A DNA stretch of 18,402 bases from Nostoc sp. CHAB 5834 (GCA_020829485.1 JAIVFU010000120.1:1-18402); one strand, 5' to 3'. Positions 7,703 through 14,476 are shown, numbered from the stretch's first letter. Notes: a model not told the origin generated them from the letters alone. A program made the numbers and translations.

Positions 7703-8086
7703 ATGAAAGAGAAAGAAGATATTCGCCGCCCTACGGTCCATGACTTCAAAAGCGGCGCGAAGTTTGTAACAGTTCACGTCGACATCAGCACTCTCGCCAT
7801 CGAATTGCGCGCAAGCAAAGAGAGCTCGACACTTAAGATGGACCGCGGGGACAACATTCGACTGCATGCCCACGGGACCATTGAGAACATTCAGCTGGGT
7901 GTGTATCAACCCCACTCGTCCGGCGGATTTTCGATGACCGGATTTTTCATCGACTACGAGGAAAACAAAAACGCCCTCCTTGAAGCGGCGAAGGTATTTG
8001 CAGACGAAAAGCGCCAAGCACTCATCGTCGAGGCTCAAGCCATTATTTCAAAGCTAGAGGCGCTAGAGGTGGCTGTACTGCCTTAG
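7703..8086 (+). CDS. Hypothetical protein, 127 aa
   Basis: Not a family I recognise. Residues 15-80 alternate hydrophobic residues as in a beta sheet (FVTVHVDISTLAIELRA), and 95-124 form one long charged helix. No signal peptide, membrane segment or Cys cluster. The ATG at 7703 follows GGAAAGAG; a TTG 12 nt upstream is less likely because it overlaps that site. Single-gene unit with its own promoter and a following hairpin. Confidence 0.68.
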   Translation: MKEKEDIRRPTVHDFKSGAKFVTVHVDISTLAIELRASKESSTLKMDRGDNIRLHAHGTIENIQLGVYQPHSSGGFSMTGFFIDYEENKNALLEAAKVFADEKRQALIVEAQAIISKLEALEVAVLP

Positions 8087-8119
8087 CACCTACTCCGACA
8101 GTTAAACACAAGCTCTCAT

Positions 8120-8347
8120 TCACCGGTGCTCGGCCTTTTGGCCCAGCACCGGCCTGCTTTTCCACCCCGGCGTACTGCGCACTGCCATCCCCAGCAATGC
8201 CGCACAGGTAGCCGCCAGCCACATCACCCCTTTGGATTGAGACCAAACACTGACCGTGTACACGACAGCGGCAGGCGCCGCGGCAATCACAAACACTGCG
8301 ACACTGAAGATGTGCGTCTGCTCTCCATCCAACCTCGACTGCATCAT
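8120..8347 (-). CDS. Small predicted membrane protein, 75 aa
   Basis: On the minus strand, MMQSRLDGEQTHIF is followed by two hydrophobic segments (about 13-33, SVAVFVIAAAPAAVVYTV; and about 38-52, VMWLAATCAALLGMAV) and a basic tail (RSTPGWKSRP), typical of a two-helix inner-membrane protein. A TTG start at 8401 would sit at the base of a terminator, so I prefer the double ATG at 8347/8344, although no ribosome binding site is clear. The last codons overlap a long hairpin (8123-8152). The overlapping minus frame at 8043-8450 and the plus frame at 8126-8434 look unnatural. Real gene plausible, not certain. Confidence 0.42.
   Translation of the reverse strand: MMQSRLDGEQTHIFSVAVFVIAAAPAAVVYTVSVWSQSKGVMWLAATCAALLGMAVRSTPGWKSRPVLGQKAEHR
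8123..8161 (+). terminator. Hairpin, probable weak terminator for the 127-aa gene
   Basis: CCGGTGCT (8123-8130) pairs with AGCACCGG (8145-8152), with an inner GGCC-TTTT-GGCC stem across one C/C mismatch. CCTGCTTTT follows, so the T tract is offset by about 5 nt. It overlaps the end of the minus-strand membrane gene. Confidence 0.5.
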
Positions 8348-8400
8348 ACCGGGCTGCTTTTCTGGGGGTTGGAGCGATGTGAAGTGCTTGTATCTGGGCA

Positions 8401-8428
8401 AGAAAAAGGCGCTCCGAAGAGCGCCTTT
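8401..8428 (-). terminator. Intrinsic terminator with UUCG loop for the minus-strand operon
   Basis: A perfect 10-bp stem (8405-8414 with 8419-8428) closes a tetraloop that reads TTCG on the minus strand and runs into TTTTTCT. It lies 16 nt after the stop at 8444. Confidence 0.92.
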
Positions 8429-8443
8429 GAATGATGTGAGCTG

Positions 8444-8911
8444 TTACCAAGAGCTCTTTGCGACCCTTTCCGCCAGTGCACGAACGACTCCTGCTTTCTC
8501 AATCAGAAGCTGGTGGTGCTTGATGGCAAGGGCTGCGGACTCTTTGGCAACCTTAGCAATGGTGAAATTTTGGTCCACTTCCAGCAGGTCCTCCATGTCT
8601 GGCATCTCCTCCCACTTTTGTGAGCTGAGGCCCAGCCCGTCAAGCATGTGATTAGTGACGACGGCCACAACAAACTTTCCATCACGAATTTCGGGCCGAA
8701 TCATGGTTACGTAGTCATCGGAAATGACCCGATTTAGTTCGAAGCGAACCATGACGCCTGTCTCTTCAAAGGCGTAGTCTTCGTTCATCGCGCCCAGGTG
8801 TCTCAGCGCTTTGGTTTTAGAAAACGCATCCTGGATTGCCGCTAGCAGACTCAGCACTTCCATATGCTTGACGCAATCAGCGGCACGGGATAGCAGTGTG
8901 CTTACTTTCAT
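8444..8911 (-). CDS. Hypothetical protein, 155 aa, second gene of an operon
   Basis: Unrecognised. It appears to be a small alpha/beta protein: helices at 1-35, a strand-rich middle at 45-90 (VMVRFELNRVISDDYVTMI), then an acidic loop (EEMPDMEDLLEVD) and a long C-terminal helix 115-155. No known catalytic motif. The ATG is preceded by AAAGGA (minus strand TATAAAGGAAAGTCT). The gene lies 24 nt after the stop of the 210-aa gene upstream on the same strand, with no promoter between them, so the two are probably co-transcribed and end at the UUCG terminator. Confidence 0.75.
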   Translation of the reverse strand: MKVSTLLSRAADCVKHMEVLSLLAAIQDAFSKTKALRHLGAMNEDYAFEETGVMVRFELNRVISDDYVTMIRPEIRDGKFVVAVVTNHMLDGLGLSSQKWEEMPDMEDLLEVDQNFTIAKVAKESAALAIKHHQLLIEKAGVVRALAERVAKSSW

Positions 8912-8935
8912 AGACTTTCCTTTATAAGAGCACTT

Positions 8936-9568
8936 TTAACGGAAGTCGGCTTCCTTAAATAGAGCACGCTTGAGCATCTCCTTTTCAGCCTCTGTTAAGT
9001 CCATTTGAACCTCGCTCATGGCCAACAGTTTGTGGCACAGAGCGATAGCACTAGGCCGGGCTATGTTTGCCAGTTGTTCACCCTCCGGGCTAGCCGGTTT
9101 CAAAGTATCAAAAATCCGCTTCGCCGTACTTATGTGGACGGGGAGGACACTCGTCCCCTGCCCTTTAAGAAAGGCACCCGGCTTGAAGGTCGAAAGGGCT
9201 TCGAGCTCTGCAGTCAACGCGTTCAGCCCCTCAATGGAATAGCCCTGGCTGAGGACCATTTTCATGCGACGTACAGCTAAGGCTTCAACTTGTAACTCCT
9301 GGTGAATCCTAGCAGCGCCAAGTTTCGCATCAGCAAAAACCCGTCGCAACCCCTTCACCTTTTCTGAAGCTTTGAGCAAAGAGGTCAAAGATTGAGGCTT
9401 TTGAACGCTGGCGCGAGCAGCCCGAATTTCCTGAATTTCGACTTGAGCTTCCTTCCATGCCCGAACGTTCGTTAGATAGCTCTGAGTTAGTGCTTTAAAC
9501 GCACGGTCTATTCGGTACTTGCGTTGGAAATATGCCGAAGAGAGAGTCAATTGATTACCGTTGGTCAT
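8936..9568 (-). CDS. Hypothetical helical protein, 210 aa, first gene of an operon
   Basis: Unrecognised. It is predominantly charged helix throughout (for example residues 18-60 and 65-110, rich in Ala, Lys, Glu, Arg and Leu), likely with coiled-coil segments, and a TEAEKEMLKRALF helix at the C-terminus. No membrane segment or Cys. The ATG follows AAGGAACAGGC on the minus strand. A -10-like CTACACG sits about 25-30 nt upstream. Divergently oriented from the AIM24-like gene, with which it shares a 124-nt promoter region. Confidence 0.72.
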   Translation of the reverse strand: MTNGNQLTLSSAYFQRKYRIDRAFKALTQSYLTNVRAWKEAQVEIQEIRAARASVQKPQSLTSLLKASEKVKGLRRVFADAKLGAARIHQELQVEALAVRRMKMVLSQGYSIEGLNALTAELEALSTFKPGAFLKGQGTSVLPVHISTAKRIFDTLKPASPEGEQLANIARPSAIALCHKLLAMSEVQMDLTEAEKEMLKRALFKEADFR

Positions 9569-9592
9569 GCCTGTTCCTTAAATATTTTCTCC

Positions 9593-9598
9593 TACGTG
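9593..9598 (-). promoter_or_regulatory. -10-like CTACACG for the two-gene minus operon
   Basis: The minus strand reads GATTGCTACACGTAG, nearly identical to ATTGCTATACGTAC at 16826-16821. No clear -35. Confidence 0.35.
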
Positions 9599-9657
9599 TA
9601 GCAATCGCTCCTTTTTAAGGGGATTAAGTAGAAAACACCGGCAATAAACTCAAGCGC

Positions 9658-9663
9658 TATAAC
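9658..9663 (+). promoter_or_regulatory. -10-like CTATAAC for the AIM24-like gene
   Basis: GCGCTATAACTAC lies about 30 nt before the ATG at 9693. No good -35. The leader contains ATTCAAA (9668-9674) and no Shine-Dalgarno sequence. Confidence 0.42.
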
Positions 9664-9692
9664 TACTATTCAAACAACATCTTGTGACTACA

Positions 9693-10412
9693 ATGCAATT
9701 CGAAATCGCTGGAGAGCGCGACCCTTTCTTGCTCATCAAACTCAACAAGGGTGAAACCGTCTACTCAGAGGCGGGTGCAATGGTTTCCATGGGGGCTGGA
9801 CTGGACCTTGAAGGCGAAATACGCGGAGGGCTGCTCGGGGCCCTGGGCCGAAAACTTGTTTCTGGGGAGTCCTTGTTTACCCAAAAAATCGTTGCGGCAC
9901 GTGCGGCCGGCGAAGTCCTTCTCGCCCCCAGCATGCCTGGCGACATCCAGGTGCTGGATGTCTCTCCTCAAAGCCAGTACATCCTCAATGATGGGGCCTT
10001 CCTGGCGGCCGAGACCAGTGTCGACCTCAAGATGAAGGTCCAAGGTATCGGCAAGTCAATGTTCGGGGGGACCGGCGGGTTCTTTGTGATTCAGACAGCG
10101 GGGTACGGAAAGCTGGCCATCGGCGGGTTCGGTAGTGTTTTTGGCCTGAACGTTTCGCCGGAAGAAGACATCATCATCGACAACGAACACGTGGTCGCTT
10201 GGGACGCTCGCTTGAACTACGACATCAGCGTTCGCACTTCAAAATCGCAGAGCCTGGTCGGAAGCCTGCTTAACTCTGTGACGAGTGGCGAAGGCTTCGT
10301 GAACCGGTTCAGCGGTACCGGTAAGGTGTACGTGTCCTCGCGGAACTTCGCCCAGTTGGCGGGGCTGCTGCGCGCGAAGTTCAACACCAGCGAAACCAAG
10401 TCCGTTCTGTAG
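9693..10412 (+). CDS. AIM24/TIGR00266-family protein
   Basis: About 239 residues, normal for the family. Diagnostic pieces: N-terminal MQFEIAGERDPFLLIKLNKG, then EAGAMVSM; central GGTGGFFVIQTAGYGKLAIG; near the end GEGFVNRFSGTGKVYVSSRN, corresponding to the family's GEG-x-V/F-x-RF-x-G-x-G-x-V motif. These proteins fold as a trimeric beta prism; the yeast relative acts in mitochondrial inner-membrane organisation, while bacterial roles are unclear. Cytoplasmic, no signal. A GTG 9 nt upstream (9684) is an alternative start; neither has a Shine-Dalgarno sequence. The A1S_2505-family gene follows after 6 nt, so the two are an operon. Confidence 0.87.
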   Translation: MQFEIAGERDPFLLIKLNKGETVYSEAGAMVSMGAGLDLEGEIRGGLLGALGRKLVSGESLFTQKIVAARAAGEVLLAPSMPGDIQVLDVSPQSQYILNDGAFLAAETSVDLKMKVQGIGKSMFGGTGGFFVIQTAGYGKLAIGGFGSVFGLNVSPEEDIIIDNEHVVAWDARLNYDISVRTSKSQSLVGSLLNSVTSGEGFVNRFSGTGKVYVSSRNFAQLAGLLRAKFNTSETKSVL

Positions 10413-10418
10413 TCCTCC

Positions 10419-10841
10419 ATGGCCACACAACGTATCTTCGTATTTGGTTCCAACCGAGCGGGCATCCACGGAAAAGGAGACGCACTCATCGCGAGACGAG
10501 CACATGGAGCCGTCCTGGGACAAGGCGAAGGACTGCAGGGTCAAAGCTACGGAATCCCCACCAAAGATGAAAACATTCGAGCACTACCCCTGTCTCAAAT
10601 CGAAAGAGGAGTCGCTCGTTTTCTCTCCTTCGCAAAGAAGAACCCGGAAATGACCTTCATGGTCCAAGCTATCGGATGCAAGAACGCGGGGTACAACCCT
10701 GCACAAATAGCGCCGTTTTTCCTGGGTGCTCCGGCCAACTGCATGTTCCACGAGTTGTTTATCCCAGAGCTGAACTCCCGAGGGCACAAGGCACTCGCAA
10801 TTTCAGCATTGCCGCCACCTGGGCAAGTGGAACTTTTCTAA
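10419..10841 (+). CDS. A1S_2505-family phage-type non-structural protein
   Basis: 140 residues. The N-terminus RIFVFGSNRAGIHGKGDA (5-22), then GQGEGLQGQSYGIPTKDENIRALPL (34-58) and FMVQAIGCKNAGYNP (80-94) match the family named after Acinetobacter A1S_2505, common in phages and prophages, with a macro-domain-like nucleotide-binding appearance (glycine-rich turns, IPTKD). The activity is not established to my knowledge; ADP-ribose or nucleotide binding is inference. The ATG lies 6 nt after the AIM24-like stop without a ribosome binding site, so translation is probably coupled. Suggests viral ancestry for at least part of this region. Confidence 0.78.
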   Translation: MATQRIFVFGSNRAGIHGKGDALIARRAHGAVLGQGEGLQGQSYGIPTKDENIRALPLSQIERGVARFLSFAKKNPEMTFMVQAIGCKNAGYNPAQIAPFFLGAPANCMFHELFIPELNSRGHKALAISALPPPGQVELF

Positions 10842-10847
10842 ATCAAG

Positions 10848-10878
10848 ACCTGCGGTTTCCTCGCTATACATCGCAGGT
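10848..10878 (+). promoter_or_regulatory. Inverted repeat ACCTGCG-N17-CGCAGGT enclosing a -10 TATACA
   Basis: A 7-bp inverted repeat (10848-10854 and 10872-10878) brackets CGCTATACATC, whose -10-like TATACA is 10865-10870, 30 nt before the ATG at 10900. It may be a weak terminator for the previous gene or an operator. The same arms form the terminator at 14521-14546. Confidence 0.42.
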
Positions 10879-10899
10879 TCATTTATTTAGGAGATTTTC

Positions 10900-11574
10900 A
10901 TGCTCAATCGGAAAAACTACCGCTCGGTTCAAATTCGCATCCAACAGTTGGAGCAAAGCTCCAAGCTGAAAAACAGCCGAACGCTGCGCAGGTTCTTCAG
11001 CGACTTGCTGATGGTGGACCCTGTGTCCAAAACGAAGGCAGACCTTTTCTTGTGCTTTGCACAGGATGAAGGATTTTCTCAGGAACAGCTTGCAAAAATT
11101 GCAAGTCACGCGCAAGAAAAAGCCAAATGGGTGATGGACATCGTCAAGATGACAAACTCTCCCTTGGAATTCAAAGCAATTGTTGAAGATGACTGTTATG
11201 GGCTGGTTTCAGCATATTTTCAGTTGCCGTGGATTCCCGCCACTGCGACGTTGAAGCAGCTGCAAACGATGCTCGGAATGGTCTACCTTGTTAACACCGC
11301 TTTGGCCGATTTCCATCGGAGCCCCAATCATTCCGCATTGAACGATTGCCCTGAATACGAGTACCGGAATTTGCCTTGCAGCATTGTCCCGGACGAGTAT
11401 TTGTGGACAGTATCGGGTAACGACTGTCGAGGAGGTAGTGGCGTTCTGGAGTGGTGTTATGACAAGGACGATGCCGAGCATCGCTTGGAATTGATGCAGC
11501 AAGAGCCCACACGGTTCACCCAGTTGAGTGCTTCTGCATTTGTTCCTAAAAGAGCCGAAGCATTGAGCGCTTAA
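10900..11574 (+). CDS. Hypothetical protein, 224 aa
   Basis: Unrecognised. Helical N-terminal two thirds (1-135, Lys/Leu/Gln-rich), then a compact C-terminal part with PDEYLWTVSGNDC (164-176), GGSGVLEWCYDKDDAEHRL (178-196) and three Cys at 150, 160 and 176. The WTVSGND/GVLEWC arrangement looks like a small conserved domain, but I cannot name it. The ATG is backed by a good AGGAG site 8 nt upstream, unlike the neighbouring genes. Single-gene unit: promoter-like CTATACA upstream, terminator after. Confidence 0.75.
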   Translation: MLNRKNYRSVQIRIQQLEQSSKLKNSRTLRRFFSDLLMVDPVSKTKADLFLCFAQDEGFSQEQLAKIASHAQEKAKWVMDIVKMTNSPLEFKAIVEDDCYGLVSAYFQLPWIPATATLKQLQTMLGMVYLVNTALADFHRSPNHSALNDCPEYEYRNLPCSIVPDEYLWTVSGNDCRGGSGVLEWCYDKDDAEHRLELMQQEPTRFTQLSASAFVPKRAEALSA

Positions 11575-11575
11575 C

Positions 11576-11595
11576 GATTCCAGGACACTGGAATC
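11576..11595. repeat. Perfect 8-bp inverted repeat after the 224-aa gene
   Basis: GATTCCAG-GACA-CTGGAATC begins 1 nt after the stop codon. No T tract follows, and a true terminator lies 15 nt further on. It could be an RNA-stabilising stem or a protein site. Confidence 0.5.
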
Positions 11596-11610
11596 TGGGC
11601 TATTTAATTT

Positions 11611-11640
11611 AAAAAGCCACTCATAGTGGCTTTTTCTTTT
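11611..11640 (+). terminator. Intrinsic terminator
   Basis: AAAAAGCCACT (11611-11621) pairs with AGTGGCTTTTT (11625-11635) around a CAT loop, followed by CTTTT. Confidence 0.92.
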
Positions 11641-11650
11641 CAACACGTAT

Positions 11651-11656
11651 TACAAT
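11651..11656 (+). promoter_or_regulatory. -10-like TACAAT and adjacent palindrome before the TROVE-like gene
   Basis: TACAAT lies 37 nt before the ATG at 11693. It is followed by the palindrome CTAAA-T-TTTAG (11660-11670) running into TTTTAGACAAA, the 11-mer also found near the DUF262 promoter at 3443-3453. Possible operator. Confidence 0.35.
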
Positions 11657-11692
11657 GTCCTAAATTTTAGACAAAAGCTCCGCATCCTTCCC

Positions 11693-12307
11693 ATGCTTCA
11701 TCTCACGTCAACCTCAACCGCAAAGGACTCGATTCCCGACTCCTTTCCGTTGGGTTCGTCGATGAACCATCTGCGAAAGCTCTTTGAGACGTACGCAGCC
11801 CGGACCTTGCACCGTGATGCAGTCCTTGCAGAGGCAGCGTGCTCCTACAACCCTCAGGAGCTGAATTCCGAAGTGGCCGATGAGCTCGCTTTTGTCGAGA
11901 CCAGTGTCGACTGCGCTCTGGGCCAAAGTATTGAAGAAGCCCTGCTGCTTGCAAGCACCCCCAACCTACAAGGCGAACAACAGGCCCTGGCCAACTTGAT
12001 ACTGGCTCGCGCGGGCACTCACCCCCATTCCTCCGGCACAGGGCTTCTGGGTCGCTACGCCCCTTCGGTATTGCGGAGCAGCTCCGACGTGGTGTTTCAG
12101 TTCGCGTACCTGCGCAAAGCCTACCCGGGACTTCCCTTGCCCAATGCCTTGCGAAAAGCGTGGGCCTCGTTCCTGACGGCAGTGCGAGATGTTGAGCAAC
12201 TTGCGAGCAGTAAGAGCTATGGGGGTGTCGGCCTCCTGGACGTCATTAACAAAGTCCACCCCGCACCCTCTCCCGCATTGCGAGCGCTCGTGACCCGCTC
12301 ACGGTAA
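11693..12307 (+). CDS. Short TROVE-like (Ro60/RsR-type) protein
   Basis: 204 residues from ATG 11693; an in-frame ATG at 11762 would give 181. The core resembles part of the TROVE RNA-binding module of Ro60 and bacterial RsR: an ALANLILARAG helix (98-108), VVFQFAYLRKAYPGL (133-147), then LPNALRKAWASFLTAV (149-164) and GLLDVINKVHPAP (180-192), close to the usual LPxxLRK...DV...HPKP pattern. The protein stops 12 residues after HPAP, whereas full TROVE proteins continue with more helical repeats and a vWA domain. Ro/RsR bind Y RNAs and act in RNA quality control; whether this half-size form binds RNA is unknown. No Shine-Dalgarno sequence at either start. Truncation or a compact family form are both possible. 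Confidence 0.6.
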   Translation: MLHLTSTSTAKDSIPDSFPLGSSMNHLRKLFETYAARTLHRDAVLAEAACSYNPQELNSEVADELAFVETSVDCALGQSIEEALLLASTPNLQGEQQALANLILARAGTHPHSSGTGLLGRYAPSVLRSSSDVVFQFAYLRKAYPGLPLPNALRKAWASFLTAVRDVEQLASSKSYGGVGLLDVINKVHPAPSPALRALVTRSR

Positions 12308-12365
12308 TCGGATACCTATTCAGAAAAAGAAGCCCAGACGGGCGACCATCCCATTCAAAATCACG

Positions 12366-12827
12366 ATGACTACAACCCCCACTCCTGTTGCAAAGTTTGG
12401 CAAGGACCATTGGTCCACTCTCGCCTACATCGAGACCCGTTGTGTCGACGGAAAACTCGGGGTGGGCTTTCTGGACCATCGCCGGATGCGGACCAACGAG
12501 GTCACCCATCCCTTGCTGAGCATGAACAGCCCCCTATGCAAATGGCAAAAGAGCTGGGGTACGCGACTGAGGGGCTTCTTCGAGTATGAACACCGCAACG
12601 ACCTGTCTGCTGCCGAGCAAGCCGGATTCATGCTGTCAGAACACGACGACTGGGACTGCCTCGACGACCTGGCTGCCGCGGGCTACGTCGAGATACTCTC
12701 TTTGGCAAATGGCGCTGTCCGTATGCTCGATGCCGGGTTTGAGGTGTCAGCGAAGCTGCGCAAGCACAAGGCAGAGGGCGGCCAATTTGCCACGTTTCAG
12801 CTGGATAGCGAAGAAGTGCTGGCATGA
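12366..12827 (+). CDS. Hypothetical protein, 153 aa
   Basis: Unrecognised. A compact soluble protein with aromatic, charged central segments (WQKSWGTRLRGFFEYEHRND near 59-78) and an acidic patch (HDDWDCLDDL, about 93-102), ending in a helical tail (EVSAKLRKHKAEGG). No Shine-Dalgarno sequence; the leader has ATTCAAA at 12353-12359. Its stop overlaps the next start as ATGA (12824-12827), so the two are translationally coupled. Confidence 0.72.
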   Translation: MTTTPTPVAKFGKDHWSTLAYIETRCVDGKLGVGFLDHRRMRTNEVTHPLLSMNSPLCKWQKSWGTRLRGFFEYEHRNDLSAAEQAGFMLSEHDDWDCLDDLAAAGYVEILSLANGAVRMLDAGFEVSAKLRKHKAEGGQFATFQLDSEEVLA

Positions 12828-13363
12828 AAGATGTGGGACAAGGAATAGCGTCTCTGATGGACGCCCTGGTAAATTCCTTCCAAAGTGAGCAGCTCGAAGC
12901 GGCTGATGCCTTGGCAGAACAGCCTTTGATTAAAGAAGCACGAGAGGCTCTCGAAAGCCACAGACTGGACTACTTCTGGCTGAGCTTTCACCCCCTGAAT
13001 CAAGCAATTGACGGTCTGATTGCACAAGCCTACCCCCAGTCTCGCAAAGCCCAGTACCTGGCAAGGCACTACGCCTTCGTCAGCAATCATTTCCGGGCGC
13101 TCATCGAGCAGTACGAAGGCAGCAGCTGCTGTGCCGACAAGACCCGAACCATCATTAAGGCGATATTGCGGTCCTTGCTGACAAGCCAGCCCATCCAGTT
13201 CGACTATCAGCAGAAGTACACGTTTCACCTGCCGGAGCGCATCTTCAAGACGCACGAAGAAATTTTTGAATTCTTTGAAGCCTTGCTGCGGCTGCAAGCC
13301 GGCAAATCGGACCTCTATCTGCAGTTTCTCTTGAAGTTCGCGCAGAAGCTGAAGTCCGACTAA
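12824..13363 (+). CDS. Hypothetical helical protein, 179 aa
   Basis: Unrecognised. Almost entirely alpha helical by composition, with no membrane segment; CC at 122-123 and an aromatic-rich C-terminal part (FEFFEALLRLQAGKSDLYLQ). Start ATG at 12824 overlaps the upstream stop by 4 nt; this coupling fixes the start. It is the last gene of the pair; a double hairpin terminator follows the stop within 5-75 nt. Confidence 0.75.
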   Translation: MKDVGQGIASLMDALVNSFQSEQLEAADALAEQPLIKEAREALESHRLDYFWLSFHPLNQAIDGLIAQAYPQSRKAQYLARHYAFVSNHFRALIEQYEGSSCCADKTRTIIKAILRSLLTSQPIQFDYQQKYTFHLPERIFKTHEEIFEFFEALLRLQAGKSDLYLQFLLKFAQKLKSD

Positions 13364-13367
13364 ACAA

Positions 13368-13439
13368 GGCCCCTAGTAGGGGCCCTCGGCCATAGACCCC
13401 CTGGTACCGTGCCCCGGCATGAGTGCCAGGGGGTTTTTT
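13368..13439 (+). terminator. Tandem hairpins with strong intrinsic terminator
   Basis: GGCCCC-TAGTA-GGGGCC (13368-13384) is followed by a long stem, ACCCCCTGG (13396-13404) with CCAGGGGGT (13426-13434), enclosing a small TGCC/GGCA stem, then six T. Confidence 0.9.
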
Positions 13440-13465
13440 CATTCGGGAGTCCTCGCTCTCGATAG

Positions 13466-13471
13466 CTACAC
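13466..13471 (+). promoter_or_regulatory. -10-like CTACACC in the leader of the Glyoxalase_8-like gene
   Basis: GATAGCTACACC (13461-13472) is identical to 4610-4621 and lies about 175 nt before the ATG at 13646. The leader has GTCAT-TCGC-ATGAC (13565-13578), but no gene longer than the 29-codon frame listed separately. Confidence 0.3.
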
Positions 13472-13528
13472 CTTACAGGCACTAGCTCAGGTCCTAGGTA
13501 CCTCCCGTCCTCACCTTCACAAGAAGGA

Positions 13529-13618
13529 ATGGCGAAACCTAATGAGAACCCTTCAAAACCCCAAGTCATTCGCATGACAAGACGGTTAGCAAGACAACGA
13601 GGACATCCTGAAATTTAA
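13529..13618 (+). CDS. Possible 29-aa basic leader peptide
   Basis: ATG at 13529 opens a 29-codon frame (begins MAKPNENPSKP, ends RQRGHPEI), strongly basic in its second half, stopping 27 nt before the gene at 13646. AAGAAGGA abuts the ATG with no spacer, which is poor for initiation. It could be an upstream open reading frame that controls the next gene, or chance. Confidence 0.2.
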   Translation: MAKPNENPSKPQVIRMTRRLARQRGHPEI

Positions 13619-13645
13619 GAGCCGTCGCGCTCAAGAAAGAATGAA

Positions 13646-14476
13646 ATGGAAAATCAAAACGCAGTCAAAAACGCAGCAAAAGCCATGTGCGCTCATCTGG
13701 AAACGAAGGGCGTGAAGGTGGGACATTCGCTCATGCTGGAGACCCTGGCCAAGGGCTTGGGCCTCGACAACTGGCGTGAACTGAAAGCGGTTATCGACGC
13801 ACCACGGTTGAAACCCCCGGTGTCAATCCCGGAGGGCCAACTCCAGTCTTGGACTGTAGACGGCATGTATCTCGACAACAACCAGCCCTACGGGACGAAA
13901 ATCGAGGCACGTACCGCACTAGAAGCAGCAGCTATGGCAATTATCGAGCGCTACACTGACGGTTGTCTTCTGCTGGGAATTTTCGAAGTTGAACCGGTTA
14001 TTCCCGGCCCCCGTTCCTTAGTGCCCTGGTCTACCTCGGCGTACAGAAAACTGCCTGTTCGCGACATCCTGATGACAGTAACAAAGTGGGGCAGTCTGCT
14101 GAAGAACCCGTCTCCACAAGCGAAACAAACGGTGGCTTGGCTCCTGCAGGAATTGGAGGAGGCCAAGAGGCTCTTCGCTACGCTCACCGAAACGCGGGCA
14201 GAGATAGAGGAAGAGCATTTCTTTGATGACATGCTCGATGCGTTCACTCCGCCCACCGAAGATGCTCAGGACCTGCCTAAGCCAACTCCTTCCGAAGCGA
14301 TTCATCAGCTGTGTGAAGACATTTTTGCGGAACATTCCGGTGCCCCGCAATTCGAGGAAGTCGACGAATCCGCAGCCTTTGCCCTTCATCAGGCAAATGC
14401 CCTCTGCGGGTATTTCTCCGAACTTTTAGACTTGAGTGACCAATGGCATCATCTGGAAGTGCTGACATCGGCCTAG
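13646..14476 (+). CDS. Glyoxalase_8-like N-terminal domain protein, 276 aa
   Basis: Residues 8-52 (AAKAMCAHLETKGVKVGHSL to LGLDNWRELKAVI) match the Glyoxalase_8 (glyoxalase superfamily-related) N-terminal domain, a small helical unit frequent in plasmid and phage proteins of proteobacteria. Residues 68-120 (SWTVDGMYLDNNQPYGTKIEA and following) form a second alpha/beta unit often found with it. The C-terminal half is acidic and helical, unassigned. No enzyme activity can be inferred; the domain name reflects distant similarity only. The ATG follows AAGAAAG weakly. Long leader (~170 nt) with a possible small frame, as for its distant relative at 6719. Own terminator follows. Confidence 0.74.
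   Translation: MENQNAVKNAAKAMCAHLETKGVKVGHSLMLETLAKGLGLDNWRELKAVIDAPRLKPPVSIPEGQLQSWTVDGMYLDNNQPYGTKIEARTALEAAAMAIIERYTDGCLLLGIFEVEPVIPGPRSLVPWSTSAYRKLPVRDILMTVTKWGSLLKNPSPQAKQTVAWLLQELEEAKRLFATLTETRAEIEEEHFFDDMLDAFTPPTEDAQDLPKPTPSEAIHQLCEDIFAEHSGAPQFEEVDESAAFALHQANALCGYFSELLDLSDQWHHLEVLTSA

Noticed and set aside
8043..8450. 135-aa frame on the minus strand
   Set aside because: It runs through the UUCG terminator, overlaps the more natural two-helix frame and has skewed composition.
12331..12342. GCCC-AGAC-GGGC hairpin with T-rich minus-strand tail as a terminator
   Set aside because: The stem is only 4 bp and no minus-strand gene ends here.
13360..13575. 71-aa minus-strand frame over the terminator at 13368-13439
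   Set aside because: It is composed largely of terminator stems and has no ribosome binding site or family resemblance.
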